DNA of 51,928 bases from CAZPKH01 sp964407165 (GTDB lineage Bacteria; Bacteroidota; Bacteroidia; Bacteroidales; Muribaculaceae). How positions within the stretch are numbered: position 1 is the stretch's first letter; every line of letters begins with the position of its first letter. The position numbers and the translations under genes are program-made. Under the pieces are notes generated by a model. It was not told where the DNA came from. It made no database searches and was given only the letters and a program-made list of their open reading frames with translations. This document shows, one piece after another, positions 25,013-33,914 of this stretch. The DNA lies in NCBI GenBank assembly GCA_964407165.1, contig CAYOUJ010000012.1:1-51928 (forward strand), read 5' to 3'.

Positions 25013-25088
25013 AAACAACGGATTTCACGGATTTCACAGATTTTAAATTTTTATTTTTAATCCGTGAAATCCGTGAAATCCGTTGTTT
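25013..25088. terminator. Palindrome of the CGGATTTCA phrase, copy 2
   Basis: Arms of 30 bases at 25013-25042 and 25059-25088 with one mismatch, enclosing an AT-only loop. It lies between convergent genes (radical SAM and the small membrane protein), where it should terminate both. Confidence 0.8.
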
Positions 25089-25093
25089 TGTAT

Positions 25094-25570
25094 CTATATG
25101 GCGAGGAGCATTTCGGCGGCGATGCCGGTGATGCCCATGGCGATGACGGCGGGGAGTCCGATTGCGAGCAGGACGGTCCAGAACGACCGGTTGGTGATGC
25201 TCAGCACGCTGCCGCGGGGGGTGCGCGAGAAGGCGATGATGCCGAAGAAGGCGCCGACGACGGCTCCGAGGACTATGGCCGTGGAACTGATGATCATGCC
25301 CACGATGGCACCGACCAGAGCGCCGGCGGTGATGTATGCGTTGGCCGTCCGGTTGGGCTTGTAGCCCGGGCCTTGGAGGTATGCTATGCCGGCGACGAGC
25401 AGTGCGGCGACGCCCCAGAAGATTAGCCCCGTCCAGTAGGGCGTTCCGGCGAGGTTGTAGAGCAGCAGGCCCACCCAGGCCACGGCGGAGGCGTAGCTGC
25501 GGGGCATGAAAGCCAATACAATGGCGGCTGCCAATGCCACTGACCCTATGATTATCAGCATAATATGCAT
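25094..25570 (-). CDS. DUF456-like membrane protein
   Basis: A 158-residue integral membrane protein with about four to five hydrophobic segments (residues 1-22, 29-42, 48-65, 78-112 and 130-155) and Gly/Ala-rich packing motifs (ITAGALVGAIVGMI, LGAVVGAFFGIIAF), the pattern of DUF456 proteins. No function is known for that family. A second ATG three codons in could be the true start. It follows the glycosyltransferase gene by 37 bases on the same strand and is likely in its operon. Confidence 0.7.
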   Translation of the reverse strand: MHIMLIIIGSVALAAAIVLAFMPRSYASAVAWVGLLLYNLAGTPYWTGLIFWGVAALLVAGIAYLQGPGYKPNRTANAYITAGALVGAIVGMIISSTAIVLGAVVGAFFGIIAFSRTPRGSVLSITNRSFWTVLLAIGLPAVIAMGITGIAAEMLLAI

Positions 25571-25607
25571 ATTCGTATAATTCGGGGTTTAACTTATAAC
25601 GCGTGGG

Positions 25608-26828
25608 TCAGCGATAAAGTTGCAGCAGGCGCTCGTAATGTGCCGAGGGGGTGAATGCCTGGAGGGCCGTGCGCTGTATGCGTGAGTAGTCGAAGGGGTG
25701 TTCCCACATTTGGCGGAGGGTGCGCGAGAGGTCTTCGGGGTTGCCGCTCTCGAAGGTCATGCCGCAGTTGTCGTCTATCAACTCCGGTATGCCGCCTATG
25801 CGGGCGCCGGCGACGGGGGTGCCAGTGCAGCGGCTCTCGATGAGGCCGAGGGGATTGTTTTCGTACCACTCCGAGGGGAGCACAGAGAAGCGCGCGCGGG
25901 CAAGCAGTTCGCTTACCTGTGCGGCATCGAGGAATCCGACGAACTCGATGTTCTTGAAGATTTGGAAGCGCTCGCGCAGTTCTTGTTCTATCGGCCCCGT
26001 GCCAGCCACCTTTATATTATATGGCAGCAGGGAGGCGGCTTGCAGCAGCGTCGGTAATCCTTTCTCGTGTGAGAGGCGGCCGATGTAGCAGTAATAGTCG
26101 TCGCGCTCTGTCTCGAGGCGCCTCGCCATCTTCGACAACTTGGCGGGGTCGACGAAGTTGCAGAGGGTGACGAGCTTTGCGGGGTCGAAGCCTCCCTCGA
26201 TCATCTTCTGCCGCATGAACTCGCTTGGGCAGATGAATGTGTCGGTGCAGCGCTCGAGGCGGCTGCGGCTCCACTTCAGAGCCTCGAGCCAGGCCACGGC
26301 GCTGGCGGCGAGGGAGCCTTTCATGCACTTGTGACGTAAAACGGGCAGCTTGCCGGAGAAGCACTCTTGGCACACTTTGCCATCGCGGAGGCAGGTGTAG
26401 GCGGGGCAGATGAGCTTGTAGTCGTGGAGCGTCCACACCACGCGCGCGCCGCGGCGGTGGGCAATCTCGGCGATGACGGGGGAGAGATAGGAGTGGATGT
26501 TATTGAGGTGAACGACGTCTGGTCGGAAGTCGTCGAGCATGCGGGAGAAGCTACGGCGGATGTCGCCCATGCCGAGGGTGCGGCGCACGGCCTTGAGCTT
26601 TTGGCCGATGCCGCCGCCGAAGTCGGCGCGCGAGGCGAAGCGGTCAGACCACTCCGAGGGGACGTTGTCGGGATAGTCCATGGCAAACACGGCGACCTCG
26701 TGACCGCGCTGGCGCAGCAGTTGCTCCGTGGCCATGGCGCACACGCAGTCGCCGCCGCGGGGGTAGTAGTATTTGTTGACGATGAGCACGCGGGGCAATG
26801 CCCGTGCAGCCTGTGATGGTTTGCTCAT
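25608..26828 (-). CDS. Glycosyltransferase family 4
   Basis: A 406-residue GT-B glycosyltransferase, likely acting on surface polysaccharide or lipid-linked sugar at the cytoplasmic face. The N-terminal domain starts LIVNKYYYPRGGDCV, with VHLNNIHSYLSP and WTLHDYKLICPAYTCL. A Cys-rich insert (CLRDGKVCQECFSGK) is typical of a Bacteroidales subgroup. The C-terminal domain has YIGRLSHEKGLPTLLQA, FVGFLDAAQVSELLARA, and the E-x7-E type motif in PSEWYENNPLGLIESRCTG. No other polysaccharide genes flank it. The 230-base upstream gap shows an 8-base CCGCGAGG/CCTCGCGG dyad and TATCGAT repeats but no clear promoter. Confidence 0.9.
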   Translation of the reverse strand: MSKPSQAARALPRVLIVNKYYYPRGGDCVCAMATEQLLRQRGHEVAVFAMDYPDNVPSEWSDRFASRADFGGGIGQKLKAVRRTLGMGDIRRSFSRMLDDFRPDVVHLNNIHSYLSPVIAEIAHRRGARVVWTLHDYKLICPAYTCLRDGKVCQECFSGKLPVLRHKCMKGSLAASAVAWLEALKWSRSRLERCTDTFICPSEFMRQKMIEGGFDPAKLVTLCNFVDPAKLSKMARRLETERDDYYCYIGRLSHEKGLPTLLQAASLLPYNIKVAGTGPIEQELRERFQIFKNIEFVGFLDAAQVSELLARARFSVLPSEWYENNPLGLIESRCTGTPVAGARIGGIPELIDDNCGMTFESGNPEDLSRTLRQMWEHPFDYSRIQRTALQAFTPSAHYERLLQLYR

Positions 26829-26977
26829 GGTATGGTGGGGTAGAATAGTGATGAACGTTCACATATATAACGGCCGCGAGGGCGAAAAATTTGCGACCTC
26901 CCGACCGAATTTGCAGAAATTTTGAAACCTCGCGGGGCTTAAATGGTTGAAAAACCGATTTAAGTCGATGATTTGTC

Positions 26978-27010
26978 GATAGTTATCGATGGTTATCGAG
27001 GTGATCGATT
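26978..27010. repeat. TATCGATGGTTATCGA phrase repeat
   Basis: Several spaced TCGAT units, a diverged member of the family at 22376 and 1222, lying in the intergenic gap before the ybeY promoter. Confidence 0.55.
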
Positions 27011-27029
27011 TTTCTTCCAAAAAATGCAA

Positions 27030-27061
27030 TTTGCAAATTCCAACGAAAATTCTTACCTTTG
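27030..27061 (+). promoter_or_regulatory. Promoter of ybeY
   Basis: -33 TTTG at 27030-27033, 20-base spacer, -7 TACCTTTG at 27054-27061. The start codon is 18 bases further on. Confidence 0.75.
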
Positions 27062-27079
27062 TCTGTAATATCTATACTG

Positions 27080-27523
27080 ATGGAAACAGGAAAGATACAG
27101 TGGACGGTCGAGGGGGGCGTGACTTTGCCCGAACTCGACTATCCCCGACTCCAACGATGGATTGCCGACGTGGCTGCCCGGCATGGGCGACTGCTCGGAG
27201 AGTTGACGTATATATTCTGTGACGACGAGACTATCCTTCGGGTCAACCGTCAATACCTGCAGCACGACTATTACACCGACATCATCACCTTCGACTACAC
27301 CTGTGGCCGGCTCATTCGCGGCGACATGTTCATCTCTCTCGACACCGTGGCGACTAACGCCGAGTGCCTTCGGGTGACGGCCGACGCCGAACTGCTGCGC
27401 GTCATCATTCACGGCGTGCTCCATCTGTGCGGCATCAACGACAAGGGTCCGGGTGAGCGCGAAGTGATGGAAATCCATGAAAATCAAGCACTTAATCTTC
27501 TTGTTTCTCATCCAAACATCTAA
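27080..27523 (+). CDS. ybeY: Endoribonuclease YbeY (rRNA maturation factor)
   Basis: A 147-residue UPF0054 metalloprotein involved in 16S rRNA 3'-end processing and ribosome quality control. The zinc site reads HGVLHLCGINDKG: the first two histidines are present but the position usually occupied by the third (GYDH) is Asp-Lys, a variant I believe is common in Bacteroidota. DYYTDIITFDY and RGDMFISLDTV are the other family boxes. The ATG at 27080 (METGKIQW) is preferred to an upstream in-frame start because it follows the promoter directly. mnmG begins 24 bases after its stop, so the two are likely co-transcribed. Confidence 0.92.
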   Translation: METGKIQWTVEGGVTLPELDYPRLQRWIADVAARHGRLLGELTYIFCDDETILRVNRQYLQHDYYTDIITFDYTCGRLIRGDMFISLDTVATNAECLRVTADAELLRVIIHGVLHLCGINDKGPGEREVMEIHENQALNLLVSHPNI

Positions 27524-27547
27524 CACTTAACACTTTACACTTAATAA

Positions 27548-29428
27548 GTGACTTTTGAGTATGACGTCATAGTGGCCGGCGCGGGACACGCCGGGTGCGA
27601 GGCTGCCCATGCGGCAGCCCGGCTCGGTGCGCGCACGCTGCTCATCACCATGGACATGAACAAGATTGCCCAGATGAGCTGCAACCCTGCCGTAGGCGGC
27701 ATAGCCAAGGGTCAAATAGTCCGCGAGATAGACGCCCTCGGCGGCATGATGGGAATAGTCACCGACCGCACGGCCATACAGTTCCGCATGCTCAACCGCT
27801 CCAAAGGTCCGGCGATGTGGAGCCCGCGTGCCCAGAGCGACCGCCAGCGCTTTATTGAAGCCTGGCGCGGCATACTCGAGAACACCACCAACCTCTATAT
27901 GTGGCAGGACACTGTCACCGGCATAGATGTCAAGAACGGACGCGTCACAGGCGTCAAAACCGCCCTGGGCGCACAATTTACCGCAAAAGCTGTGGTGCTC
28001 ACAGCCGGGACGTTCCTCAACGGACTTATGCACGTCGGGCCCGTCAAGGTTGAGGGGGGACGTGTCAGCGAACCGGCTGCGCACGGGCTGACAGAACAGC
28101 TCATCAGCCTCGGCTTCGCCGCCGACCGCATGAAGACCGGCACACCGGTGCGCATCGACGGCCGCAGTGTCGACTTCTCAAAGGCGACCATCCAGGAGGG
28201 TGACCATGACTGGCACGGCTTCTCTTTCCTCCCCGGTGAGGGTCGCAAGCTCAAGCAGCGTCTGTGTTACACCGTCTACACCAACGAGCAGACCCACGAA
28301 GTTTTGCGCCGGGGTCTCCCCTATTCCCCACTCTATAACGGACAGATACAGAGCATCGGTCCGCGCTACTGCCCCAGCATCGAGACCAAGATAGTCACCT
28401 TTGCCGACAAGACCGAGCACCAGCTCTTCCTCGAGCCGGAGGGTGAGACCACCAACGAATATTACCTCAACGGCTTCTCATCCTCCCTGCCCCTCGACGT
28501 GCAGATAGAAGCTTTGCATACCATTCCGGCCCTGCTCGACGTGCAGATTTATCGGCCCGGGTATGCCATCGAATATGACTTTTTCGACCCGCGCCAACTG
28601 CGCCATACCCTCGAGACAAAACTTGTCGGCGGACTTTATTTCGCCGGCCAGATCAACGGCACCACCGGCTACGAGGAGGCTGCCGGGCAAGGCCTCGTTG
28701 CGGGAGTCAACGCGGCGCTGAGCACGCAGGGACGCAAGCCGTTCACCCTCGCTCGCGACGAGGCGTATATCGGTGTGCTCATCGACGACCTCGTGACAAA
28801 GGGTGTGGACGAGCCGTACCGCATGTTCACCTCCCGTGCCGAGTATCGCATACTCCTTCGGCAAGACGATGCCGACATGCGCCTGACGCCTAAAGGCCAC
28901 GCCATCGGTCTTGCCTCAGACGAGCGATACAGGCTCATGGAGAGTAAGCGCAAGCAACGCGACAAGCTCATAAAATTTGCCGAGGAGACCACGGTCAAGG
29001 CTGCTGCCATCAATCCGTATTTAGAGGAGATCGGCTCCTCGCCACTGCGGCAGAGCGTGCGGTTGGTCGACCTGATATTGCGTCCCGAGTTGAATATTGA
29101 AAATCTGAAAGGGCAACTGCCCAAGTTGGCGACTTTCTTAGACACGCAGATCGAAACACAGCGGCGTGAGGAGATAATCGAGGCTGCCGAGGTTATGCTG
29201 AAGTATCGCGGCTATATCGACCGCGAGCGTATGCAAGCCGACAAGATAGCCAAGCTTGAAAGCGTGCGCCTGAGTGGCAAACTCGACTACGAGAGCATCC
29301 GCCAGCTCAGCACCGAGGCGCGGCAGAAACTTCAGAAGATCGACCCCGAGACCATCGGCCAGGCATCGCGGATCCCCGGCATCTCGCCGGCAGACGTGAG
29401 CGTGCTGTTGCTGCTGCTCGGGTGTTGA
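27548..29428 (+). CDS. mnmG: tRNA uridine 5-carboxymethylaminomethyl modification enzyme
   Basis: A 626-residue FAD-dependent enzyme (GidA) that, with MnmE, modifies wobble U34 of certain tRNAs. The N-terminal Rossmann motif is GAGHAGCEAAHAAARLGA, followed by MDMNKIAQMSCNPAVGGIAKG, one of the best-conserved bacterial sequences. QINGTTGYEEAAGQGLVAG and FTSRAEYRILLRQDDADMRL are also present, and the C-terminal helical domain ends IPGISPADVSVLLL. The start is GTG (VTFEYDVIVAG), since no suitable ATG precedes the dinucleotide fold. mnmG commonly lies close to oriC in bacteria, which fits the nearby AT-rich region and the parS site 8 bases after its stop codon. Confidence 0.97.
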   Translation: MTFEYDVIVAGAGHAGCEAAHAAARLGARTLLITMDMNKIAQMSCNPAVGGIAKGQIVREIDALGGMMGIVTDRTAIQFRMLNRSKGPAMWSPRAQSDRQRFIEAWRGILENTTNLYMWQDTVTGIDVKNGRVTGVKTALGAQFTAKAVVLTAGTFLNGLMHVGPVKVEGGRVSEPAAHGLTEQLISLGFAADRMKTGTPVRIDGRSVDFSKATIQEGDHDWHGFSFLPGEGRKLKQRLCYTVYTNEQTHEVLRRGLPYSPLYNGQIQSIGPRYCPSIETKIVTFADKTEHQLFLEPEGETTNEYYLNGFSSSLPLDVQIEALHTIPALLDVQIYRPGYAIEYDFFDPRQLRHTLETKLVGGLYFAGQINGTTGYEEAAGQGLVAGVNAALSTQGRKPFTLARDEAYIGVLIDDLVTKGVDEPYRMFTSRAEYRILLRQDDADMRLTPKGHAIGLASDERYRLMESKRKQRDKLIKFAEETTVKAAAINPYLEEIGSSPLRQSVRLVDLILRPELNIENLKGQLPKLATFLDTQIETQRREEIIEAAEVMLKYRGYIDRERMQADKIAKLESVRLSGKLDYESIRQLSTEARQKLQKIDPETIGQASRIPGISPADVSVLLLLLGC

Positions 29429-29436
29429 ACAACCAT

Positions 29437-29452
29437 TGTTCCACGTGAAACA
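29437..29452. other. parS: parS centromere-like site (ParB binding)
   Basis: TGTTCCACGTGAAACA, an exact match to the bacterial parS consensus TGTTNCACGTGAAACA. It lies in the gap between mnmG and apt, 5.7 kb from the putative origin. A CTATCAACA, like the boxes in the origin region, is at 29474-29482. I saw no second perfect copy in the window. Confidence 0.88.
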
Positions 29453-29495
29453 ATTAACCCCTCAATAAGAATACTATCAACAACTTAAAACCATC

Positions 29496-30014
29496 ATGGA
29501 ATACGTAAAATCTAAAATCCGCGACGTGCAGGACTTCCCCACCAAGGGTGTCCTGTTCAAAGACCTGACGACCGCATTCAAGGACCCCCGCGCCCTGCAC
29601 ATCATCGGCTGGGACCTCTCGCAGCTATACCGCGACAAGGGTGTCACCAAAGTGGTGGGCATCGAGAGCCGCGGCTTCATCGGCGGCAGCATCCTTGCCT
29701 TTGAGTTGGGCGCCGGCTTCGTGCCCGTGCGCAAGCCCGGCAAGCTCCCCGCCGACGTCATCACCGCCTCCTATCAGAAGGAGTACGGCACCGACACCAT
29801 CGAGATTCACAAGGACGCCATCGGTCCCGACGACATCGTGGTGCTCCACGACGACGTGCTCGCCACCGGCGGCACCATGGCCGCCGCCTACGAGCTGGTC
29901 AAGAGCATGAACCCGAAGAAGATCTACATCAACTTCATCATCGAGCTTGAGGGTCTCAACGGCCGCGCCAACCTCCCCGCCGACGCCGAGGTCTCCTCCC
30001 TCATCAAATACTAA
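29496..30014 (+). CDS. apt: Adenine phosphoribosyltransferase
   Basis: A 172-residue purine salvage enzyme forming AMP from adenine and PRPP. The PRPP loop is VVLHDDVLATGGTMAA (residues about 110-125). The N-terminal FPTKGVLFKDLTTAFKDP and the ESRGFIGGSILAFELGAGFV segment are family hallmarks, and FVPVRKPGKLP is the flexible-loop region. The length is standard. It sits in the conserved Bacteroidales order mnmG-apt-uvrC, here with two small secreted-protein genes inserted before uvrC. Confidence 0.97.
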   Translation: MEYVKSKIRDVQDFPTKGVLFKDLTTAFKDPRALHIIGWDLSQLYRDKGVTKVVGIESRGFIGGSILAFELGAGFVPVRKPGKLPADVITASYQKEYGTDTIEIHKDAIGPDDIVVLHDDVLATGGTMAAAYELVKSMNPKKIYINFIIELEGLNGRANLPADAEVSSLIKY

Positions 30015-30021
30015 GCAACAT

Positions 30022-30085
30022 CGATAATGTCGAGATTATCGATAGGGTCGAGATTATCGAGATTATCGATGAGGTCGAGATTAGA
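30022..30085 (+). repeat. TCGAGATTATCGA phrase repeat
   Basis: Four to five tandem units of the type GTCGAGATTATCGAT fill the gap after apt. It is a direct repeat more than a palindrome and belongs to the TATCGAT family. Confidence 0.7.
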
Positions 30086-30097
30086 TTTTAATGGATT

Positions 30098-30544
30098 ATG
30101 CGGCGCTTTTTTAGCATCATATTCGTGGCTGCGGCGGCTGTGGCCTACGCCGTGACGTGGCATGACTTCGCCGGTCATGTGCTCGCCTTGGGCGAGGTGC
30201 CGGAGGACGTGGCCACGGCCTCCGACTCTGTGCTGCAAGACCTGGAGGCGATAGCCTTGGGTCCGACGGAGGATGTCGACGGCGCCCAAGGCGGCATGTT
30301 CATCTGGACCAAAGGGAGCCGCCGCATCGCCGGCGTATACCTTATCATGGACGACACGCCGCGGCAGATAGCCTTCTTCGTCAGCGGCGACCCCGACGAC
30401 GAACCGGAGCCGATAGATATGTACATCGACGGCTGGGACGCGCGGCGCCACGTGCTCACGGCCCGCAGTCCCGAAGGCGCCATCACCACCTTCACCGTCC
30501 TCGACTGGACGCCCTCCCCTACCGACTCAATATCAACTAACTAA
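30098..30544 (+). CDS. Small secreted or membrane-anchored protein, unknown function
   Basis: A 148-residue protein with an N-terminal hydrophobic segment (residues 4-19, FSIIFVAAAAVAYAV) that is either a signal peptide or a membrane anchor. The rest is acidic and beta-like: FIWTKGSRRIAGVYLIMDD, RQIAFFVSGDPDDEPEPIDM, DGWDARRHVLTARS. I do not recognise a family. It is followed after 5 bases by another small secreted protein and then uvrC, so all are probably in one operon with apt. Base composition is like that of its neighbours. Confidence 0.65.
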   Translation: MRRFFSIIFVAAAAVAYAVTWHDFAGHVLALGEVPEDVATASDSVLQDLEAIALGPTEDVDGAQGGMFIWTKGSRRIAGVYLIMDDTPRQIAFFVSGDPDDEPEPIDMYIDGWDARRHVLTARSPEGAITTFTVLDWTPSPTDSISTN

Positions 30545-30549
30545 CCACT

Positions 30550-31110
30550 ATGAAACGTCTTTCTCTAACCCTCGCGTTGCTTATTGTCACGCTGTTAGGG
30601 GCTTCCGGTTACTCCATCTCCGGCAGCCATCTGACATTCATGGGTATTCCGATTAACGGAACAATCGCTAACTTCCAGCCCAAGCTCGTCAACAAGGGCT
30701 TCAAATATGACGCCGCAGCCACGCGTGATATGGGATATTCCGGCGTGCGCCTGTATACCGGCCGGTTCAATGGCTCGCAGGCCAACGTGCACGTAGCCTA
30801 CAATCCGCGTACCAACATTGTCTATAACGTCTCGGCCTTCATAGACGTGAGCACGCAGTCGCAAGCTGCCAGCAAGGTGACAGACATCGCCCAGTCGATA
30901 TATAACAAATACGAAAATATAACCGTCAGCGACGACAGCACCGATGACAACTGGTGTTTCTATGTCTACAATACATCGGGCACTTATCTGGGCCATATCG
31001 TCGTTTCCTACAAGGCCTACGACGATTACACCGGCTACTTTGTCATGGTGGCGTATTACGACTCCGTCAACCTCAACAAGGCCAAGGCCAGCGACAACGA
31101 TGACCTCTAA
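30550..31110 (+). CDS. Secreted beta-rich protein, unknown function
   Basis: A 186-residue exported protein with a signal peptide at residues 1-20 (LSLTLALLIVTLLGASG). After cleavage, SGSHLTFMGIPINGTIANFQ begins a compact domain with many aromatic and Ser/Thr residues; HIVVSYKAYDDYTGYFVMVAYYD lies near the C-terminus. The pattern is common among small Bacteroidales exported proteins, but I know no function. It ends 6 bases before uvrC and is surely co-transcribed with it. It may be specific to this lineage, since the usual neighbour of uvrC is apt. Confidence 0.72.
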   Translation: MKRLSLTLALLIVTLLGASGYSISGSHLTFMGIPINGTIANFQPKLVNKGFKYDAAATRDMGYSGVRLYTGRFNGSQANVHVAYNPRTNIVYNVSAFIDVSTQSQAASKVTDIAQSIYNKYENITVSDDSTDDNWCFYVYNTSGTYLGHIVVSYKAYDDYTGYFVMVAYYDSVNLNKAKASDNDDL

Positions 31111-31116
31111 GGCATA

Positions 31117-32955
31117 ATGGCGAAGCACCTGCAAAATAAGTCGGAGGCTCTCAGGGAGAAGATAGCGATACTCCCGGAGAGCCCCGGCGTGTACATGTAC
31201 TTCGACCGCGACGGCACGGTAATCTACGTCGGCAAGGCGAAGAACCTGAAGCGGCGCGTGTCATCGTACTTCAACCGCACGCACGAGGTGCGGCGCACCA
31301 ACTTGCTCGTGCGCGCCATCCAGGACCTCCGCTACATAGTAGTCCCCACCGAGCAGGACGCGCTCAACCTGGAGAACTCGATGATCAAGGAGTACAAGCC
31401 GCACTACAACGTGCTGCTCAAGGATGACAAGTCGTACCCCTGGATCTGCGTCACCGCCGAGCCGTTCCCGCAGGTGTTCATGACGCGTCAGAAGCTGCGC
31501 AACGGCTCGAAATATTACGGCCCGTACACCGACGTGCGGTCGGCGCGGACAGTGCTGAAGGTGATTCACGACCTCTACCCCGTGCGCACCTGCCGCCACC
31601 TTATCACCCCTGAATACATTGCCAAGGGGAAGGGGCGTCTGTGCCTCGAATACCACCTCAAACGTTGCGGCGGATGCTGCGTGGGCAAGGTGTCGGCCGA
31701 GGAATACACGCGGCAGATAGAGCGCATCAAGCAGATACTCCGCGGCGACACGGGGCAGCTCATGGCGTACCTCAAGAACGAGATGATGCGGCTTGCCGAG
31801 GAGCTGCGCTTTGAGGAGGCGCAGCAGGTGAAGGAGAAATACCGCCTCATCGAGAACTATCACGCCAAGAGCGTCATCGTCAGCCAGACCATCGAGAGCG
31901 TCGATGTCTTCGGCGTCGACGACGAGAGCGGGCGCGAAGTGTTCATCAACTACATGCACGTGCGCCACGGGGCCGTGGTGCGTTGCGTGACCCTCGAATA
32001 CAAGAAGAAGCTCGACGAGAGCGTGGCGGAACTGCTTCCGCTGGCCATGCAGGAGATAAAGACAGAGTTAGGCGTTGAGTATCACGAAGTTATCGTGCCT
32101 GTGGTGCCCGACATCGACCTGCAGGGCGTCACCTTCATCGTGCCGCAACGGGGCGACAAGGCCAAGCTGCTCGAGGTGTCAGCCAAGAACGCCCGGCAGT
32201 ATCGCGTGGACATGCTCAAGCAGATGGAGCGCACTGACCCCGAGCAGCGCACCGAGCGGCTTTTGGAGCGCATGAAGGCTGACTTCCGGCTGACCGAGCT
32301 GCCGCGGCACATAGAGTGCTTCGACAACTCCAACATCCAGGGTACCAACCCGGTAGCCTCGTGCGTGGTGTTCCGTGACGGCAAGCCGTCGAAGCGTGAC
32401 TACCGCCACTTCAACATCAAGACCGTCGAAGGCCCTGACGACTTCGCCTCGATGAAGGAGGTGCTCACGCGCCGCTACACGCGGCTGATGACCGAGGGTG
32501 AGCCGCTGCCGCAACTGGTGGTGGTGGACGGCGGCAAAGGGCAGCTTAGCGCGGCCGTGGAGGCCTTCGACGAGATGGGCATCCGCGGCCGGGTGGCCGT
32601 GGTGGGCATCGCCAAGCGTCTCGAGGAGATCTACTTCCCCGGCGACAGCGTGCCGCTGTATATCGACAAGAACTCCGAGAGCCTGCGCGTAGTGCAGCAG
32701 CTGCGCGACGAGGCTCACCGCTTCGGCATCACCCACCATCGCAACCGTCGCAGCAAGGGGCAGACAGTCAGCGCCTTGGATGCCATCGATGGAGTAGGTG
32801 AAAAAACTCGCGCAGCGCTGTTGACCCGGTTCAAGAGCCTCAAGCGCATTCGTGAGGCCGACCTCGACGACCTCGCCTCGGTCGTCGGTCCCTCACGCGC
32901 GTTGCTGATATTCAATGTCTTACACCCTGATGACCAATCGACAGACAATCGATAA
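31117..32955 (+). CDS. uvrC: UvrABC system protein C
   Basis: A 612-residue nucleotide excision repair nuclease that cuts on both sides of the lesion after UvrAB loading. The N-terminal GIY-YIG domain is at about residues 20-100 (SPGVYMYFDRDGTVIYVGKA). A Cys-rich stretch CLEYHLKRCGGCC and the UvrB-binding UVR helix-hairpin (about 210-240) follow. The RNase H-like domain carries IECFDNSNIQGTNPVAS and VVVDGGKGQLSAA, and the C-terminal helix-hairpin-helix pair is IDGVGEKTRAALLTRF. Length and motif order are normal. The end of the gene runs into a TCGATAATAATCG phrase. Confidence 0.97.
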   Translation: MAKHLQNKSEALREKIAILPESPGVYMYFDRDGTVIYVGKAKNLKRRVSSYFNRTHEVRRTNLLVRAIQDLRYIVVPTEQDALNLENSMIKEYKPHYNVLLKDDKSYPWICVTAEPFPQVFMTRQKLRNGSKYYGPYTDVRSARTVLKVIHDLYPVRTCRHLITPEYIAKGKGRLCLEYHLKRCGGCCVGKVSAEEYTRQIERIKQILRGDTGQLMAYLKNEMMRLAEELRFEEAQQVKEKYRLIENYHAKSVIVSQTIESVDVFGVDDESGREVFINYMHVRHGAVVRCVTLEYKKKLDESVAELLPLAMQEIKTELGVEYHEVIVPVVPDIDLQGVTFIVPQRGDKAKLLEVSAKNARQYRVDMLKQMERTDPEQRTERLLERMKADFRLTELPRHIECFDNSNIQGTNPVASCVVFRDGKPSKRDYRHFNIKTVEGPDDFASMKEVLTRRYTRLMTEGEPLPQLVVVDGGKGQLSAAVEAFDEMGIRGRVAVVGIAKRLEEIYFPGDSVPLYIDKNSESLRVVQQLRDEAHRFGITHHRNRRSKGQTVSALDAIDGVGEKTRAALLTRFKSLKRIREADLDDLASVVGPSRALLIFNVLHPDDQSTDNR

Positions 32956-32979
32956 TAATCGAAAACAAAATAATAAACC

Positions 32980-33846
32980 ATGAGAATAGCGATTTTGGCG
33001 GCGGCCGCCGTGATGGCCGTGGCGGCGTCGGCGCAGGCGCCGGTGGAGTATAAGATTTACTCCGACGTGCAGTATTACCTCAACGACGACAACGGCTTTG
33101 GCAAGAACTATGCCGTGGCGGAGGCCACGGTGGAGTGGCCGGTACGTCTGGGCGACTATGACCTTACGGGGCTGCAGCGCGCCCTGGTGGTCTACGACAG
33201 CATACCCCTGACCGGCGAGGCCATGCTGGAGCTGCTCATGCTCAACGACGAAGACAAGGAGATGCCCTACGACCCGATGGGCCCGGACTGCTCGTATGTC
33301 GGGCGACCGGTCACCCTCGACGTGCTGAAAAAATATAAGGACTCTTTCGAGGCGATGTGCAATCCCAAGAAACAGTATGATGTAGTGCTCGACTGGTTTG
33401 ACCCCGAGGCCGGAGTTGTGCAGATGAGCATCGACGCCTACCACGACGCCCGCAACGGCCTCGCCGCCGGATGCCACATCTATACCTATTACCTCATCTA
33501 CGACCTCAAGAACAACCGCGAGGTGACGCTGGCCGACCTCTTCGTCGACAAGGATGCAGTCAGCAAGCTCGAAGACATGGTGAACGCCTACGTCGCATAC
33601 GAGCGCGAGAACACCGAGAACTGCTACAACACCGACCGCATCGAGCTGACCGACAACTGGACGATAGACCGCGGCAACGCCCTCAACTTCTTCTACGGCA
33701 AATATGAGATAGCCTGCGGTGCGATGGGCACCGTCACCATCCCCGTGTATGTCTGGCAGGAGGATTTCTACAAGCTCAAGCTCTCTCCTCTTGGCGAGCA
33801 GCTGCTGATGGACACCGACCAGCGCGTGAGCCGAGCGTTGCAATGA
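32980..33846 (+). CDS. Secreted DUF3298 (RsiV-like) protein
   Basis: A 288-residue exported protein with a signal peptide (residues 1-19, AVAASAQA). The N-terminal part reads like DUF4163, and the C-terminal part (about 160-280), with YYLIYDLKNNREVTLADLF and a later FFYGKYEIACGAMGTVTIPV, matches the DUF3298 domain of the RsiV type. In Bacillus the RsiV domain binds lysozyme; in Bacteroidales the secreted forms have no proven ligand. It follows uvrC by 24 bases and is likely in the same transcript. Confidence 0.8.
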   Translation: MRIAILAAAAVMAVAASAQAPVEYKIYSDVQYYLNDDNGFGKNYAVAEATVEWPVRLGDYDLTGLQRALVVYDSIPLTGEAMLELLMLNDEDKEMPYDPMGPDCSYVGRPVTLDVLKKYKDSFEAMCNPKKQYDVVLDWFDPEAGVVQMSIDAYHDARNGLAAGCHIYTYYLIYDLKNNREVTLADLFVDKDAVSKLEDMVNAYVAYERENTENCYNTDRIELTDNWTIDRGNALNFFYGKYEIACGAMGTVTIPVYVWQEDFYKLKLSPLGEQLLMDTDQRVSRALQ

Positions 33847-33914
33847 ACCATCGGAAGAGTCAGAGCGTTATACTATAAGTCATTTATCCAATCTTAGCAA
33901 ACCGACATATTACC

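Noticed and set aside
25064..25426. Frames beginning MKSVKSVV near 19561, 25037 and 25064 as a small protein family
   Set aside because: The shared start is just the translation of the CGGATTTCA palindrome arms.
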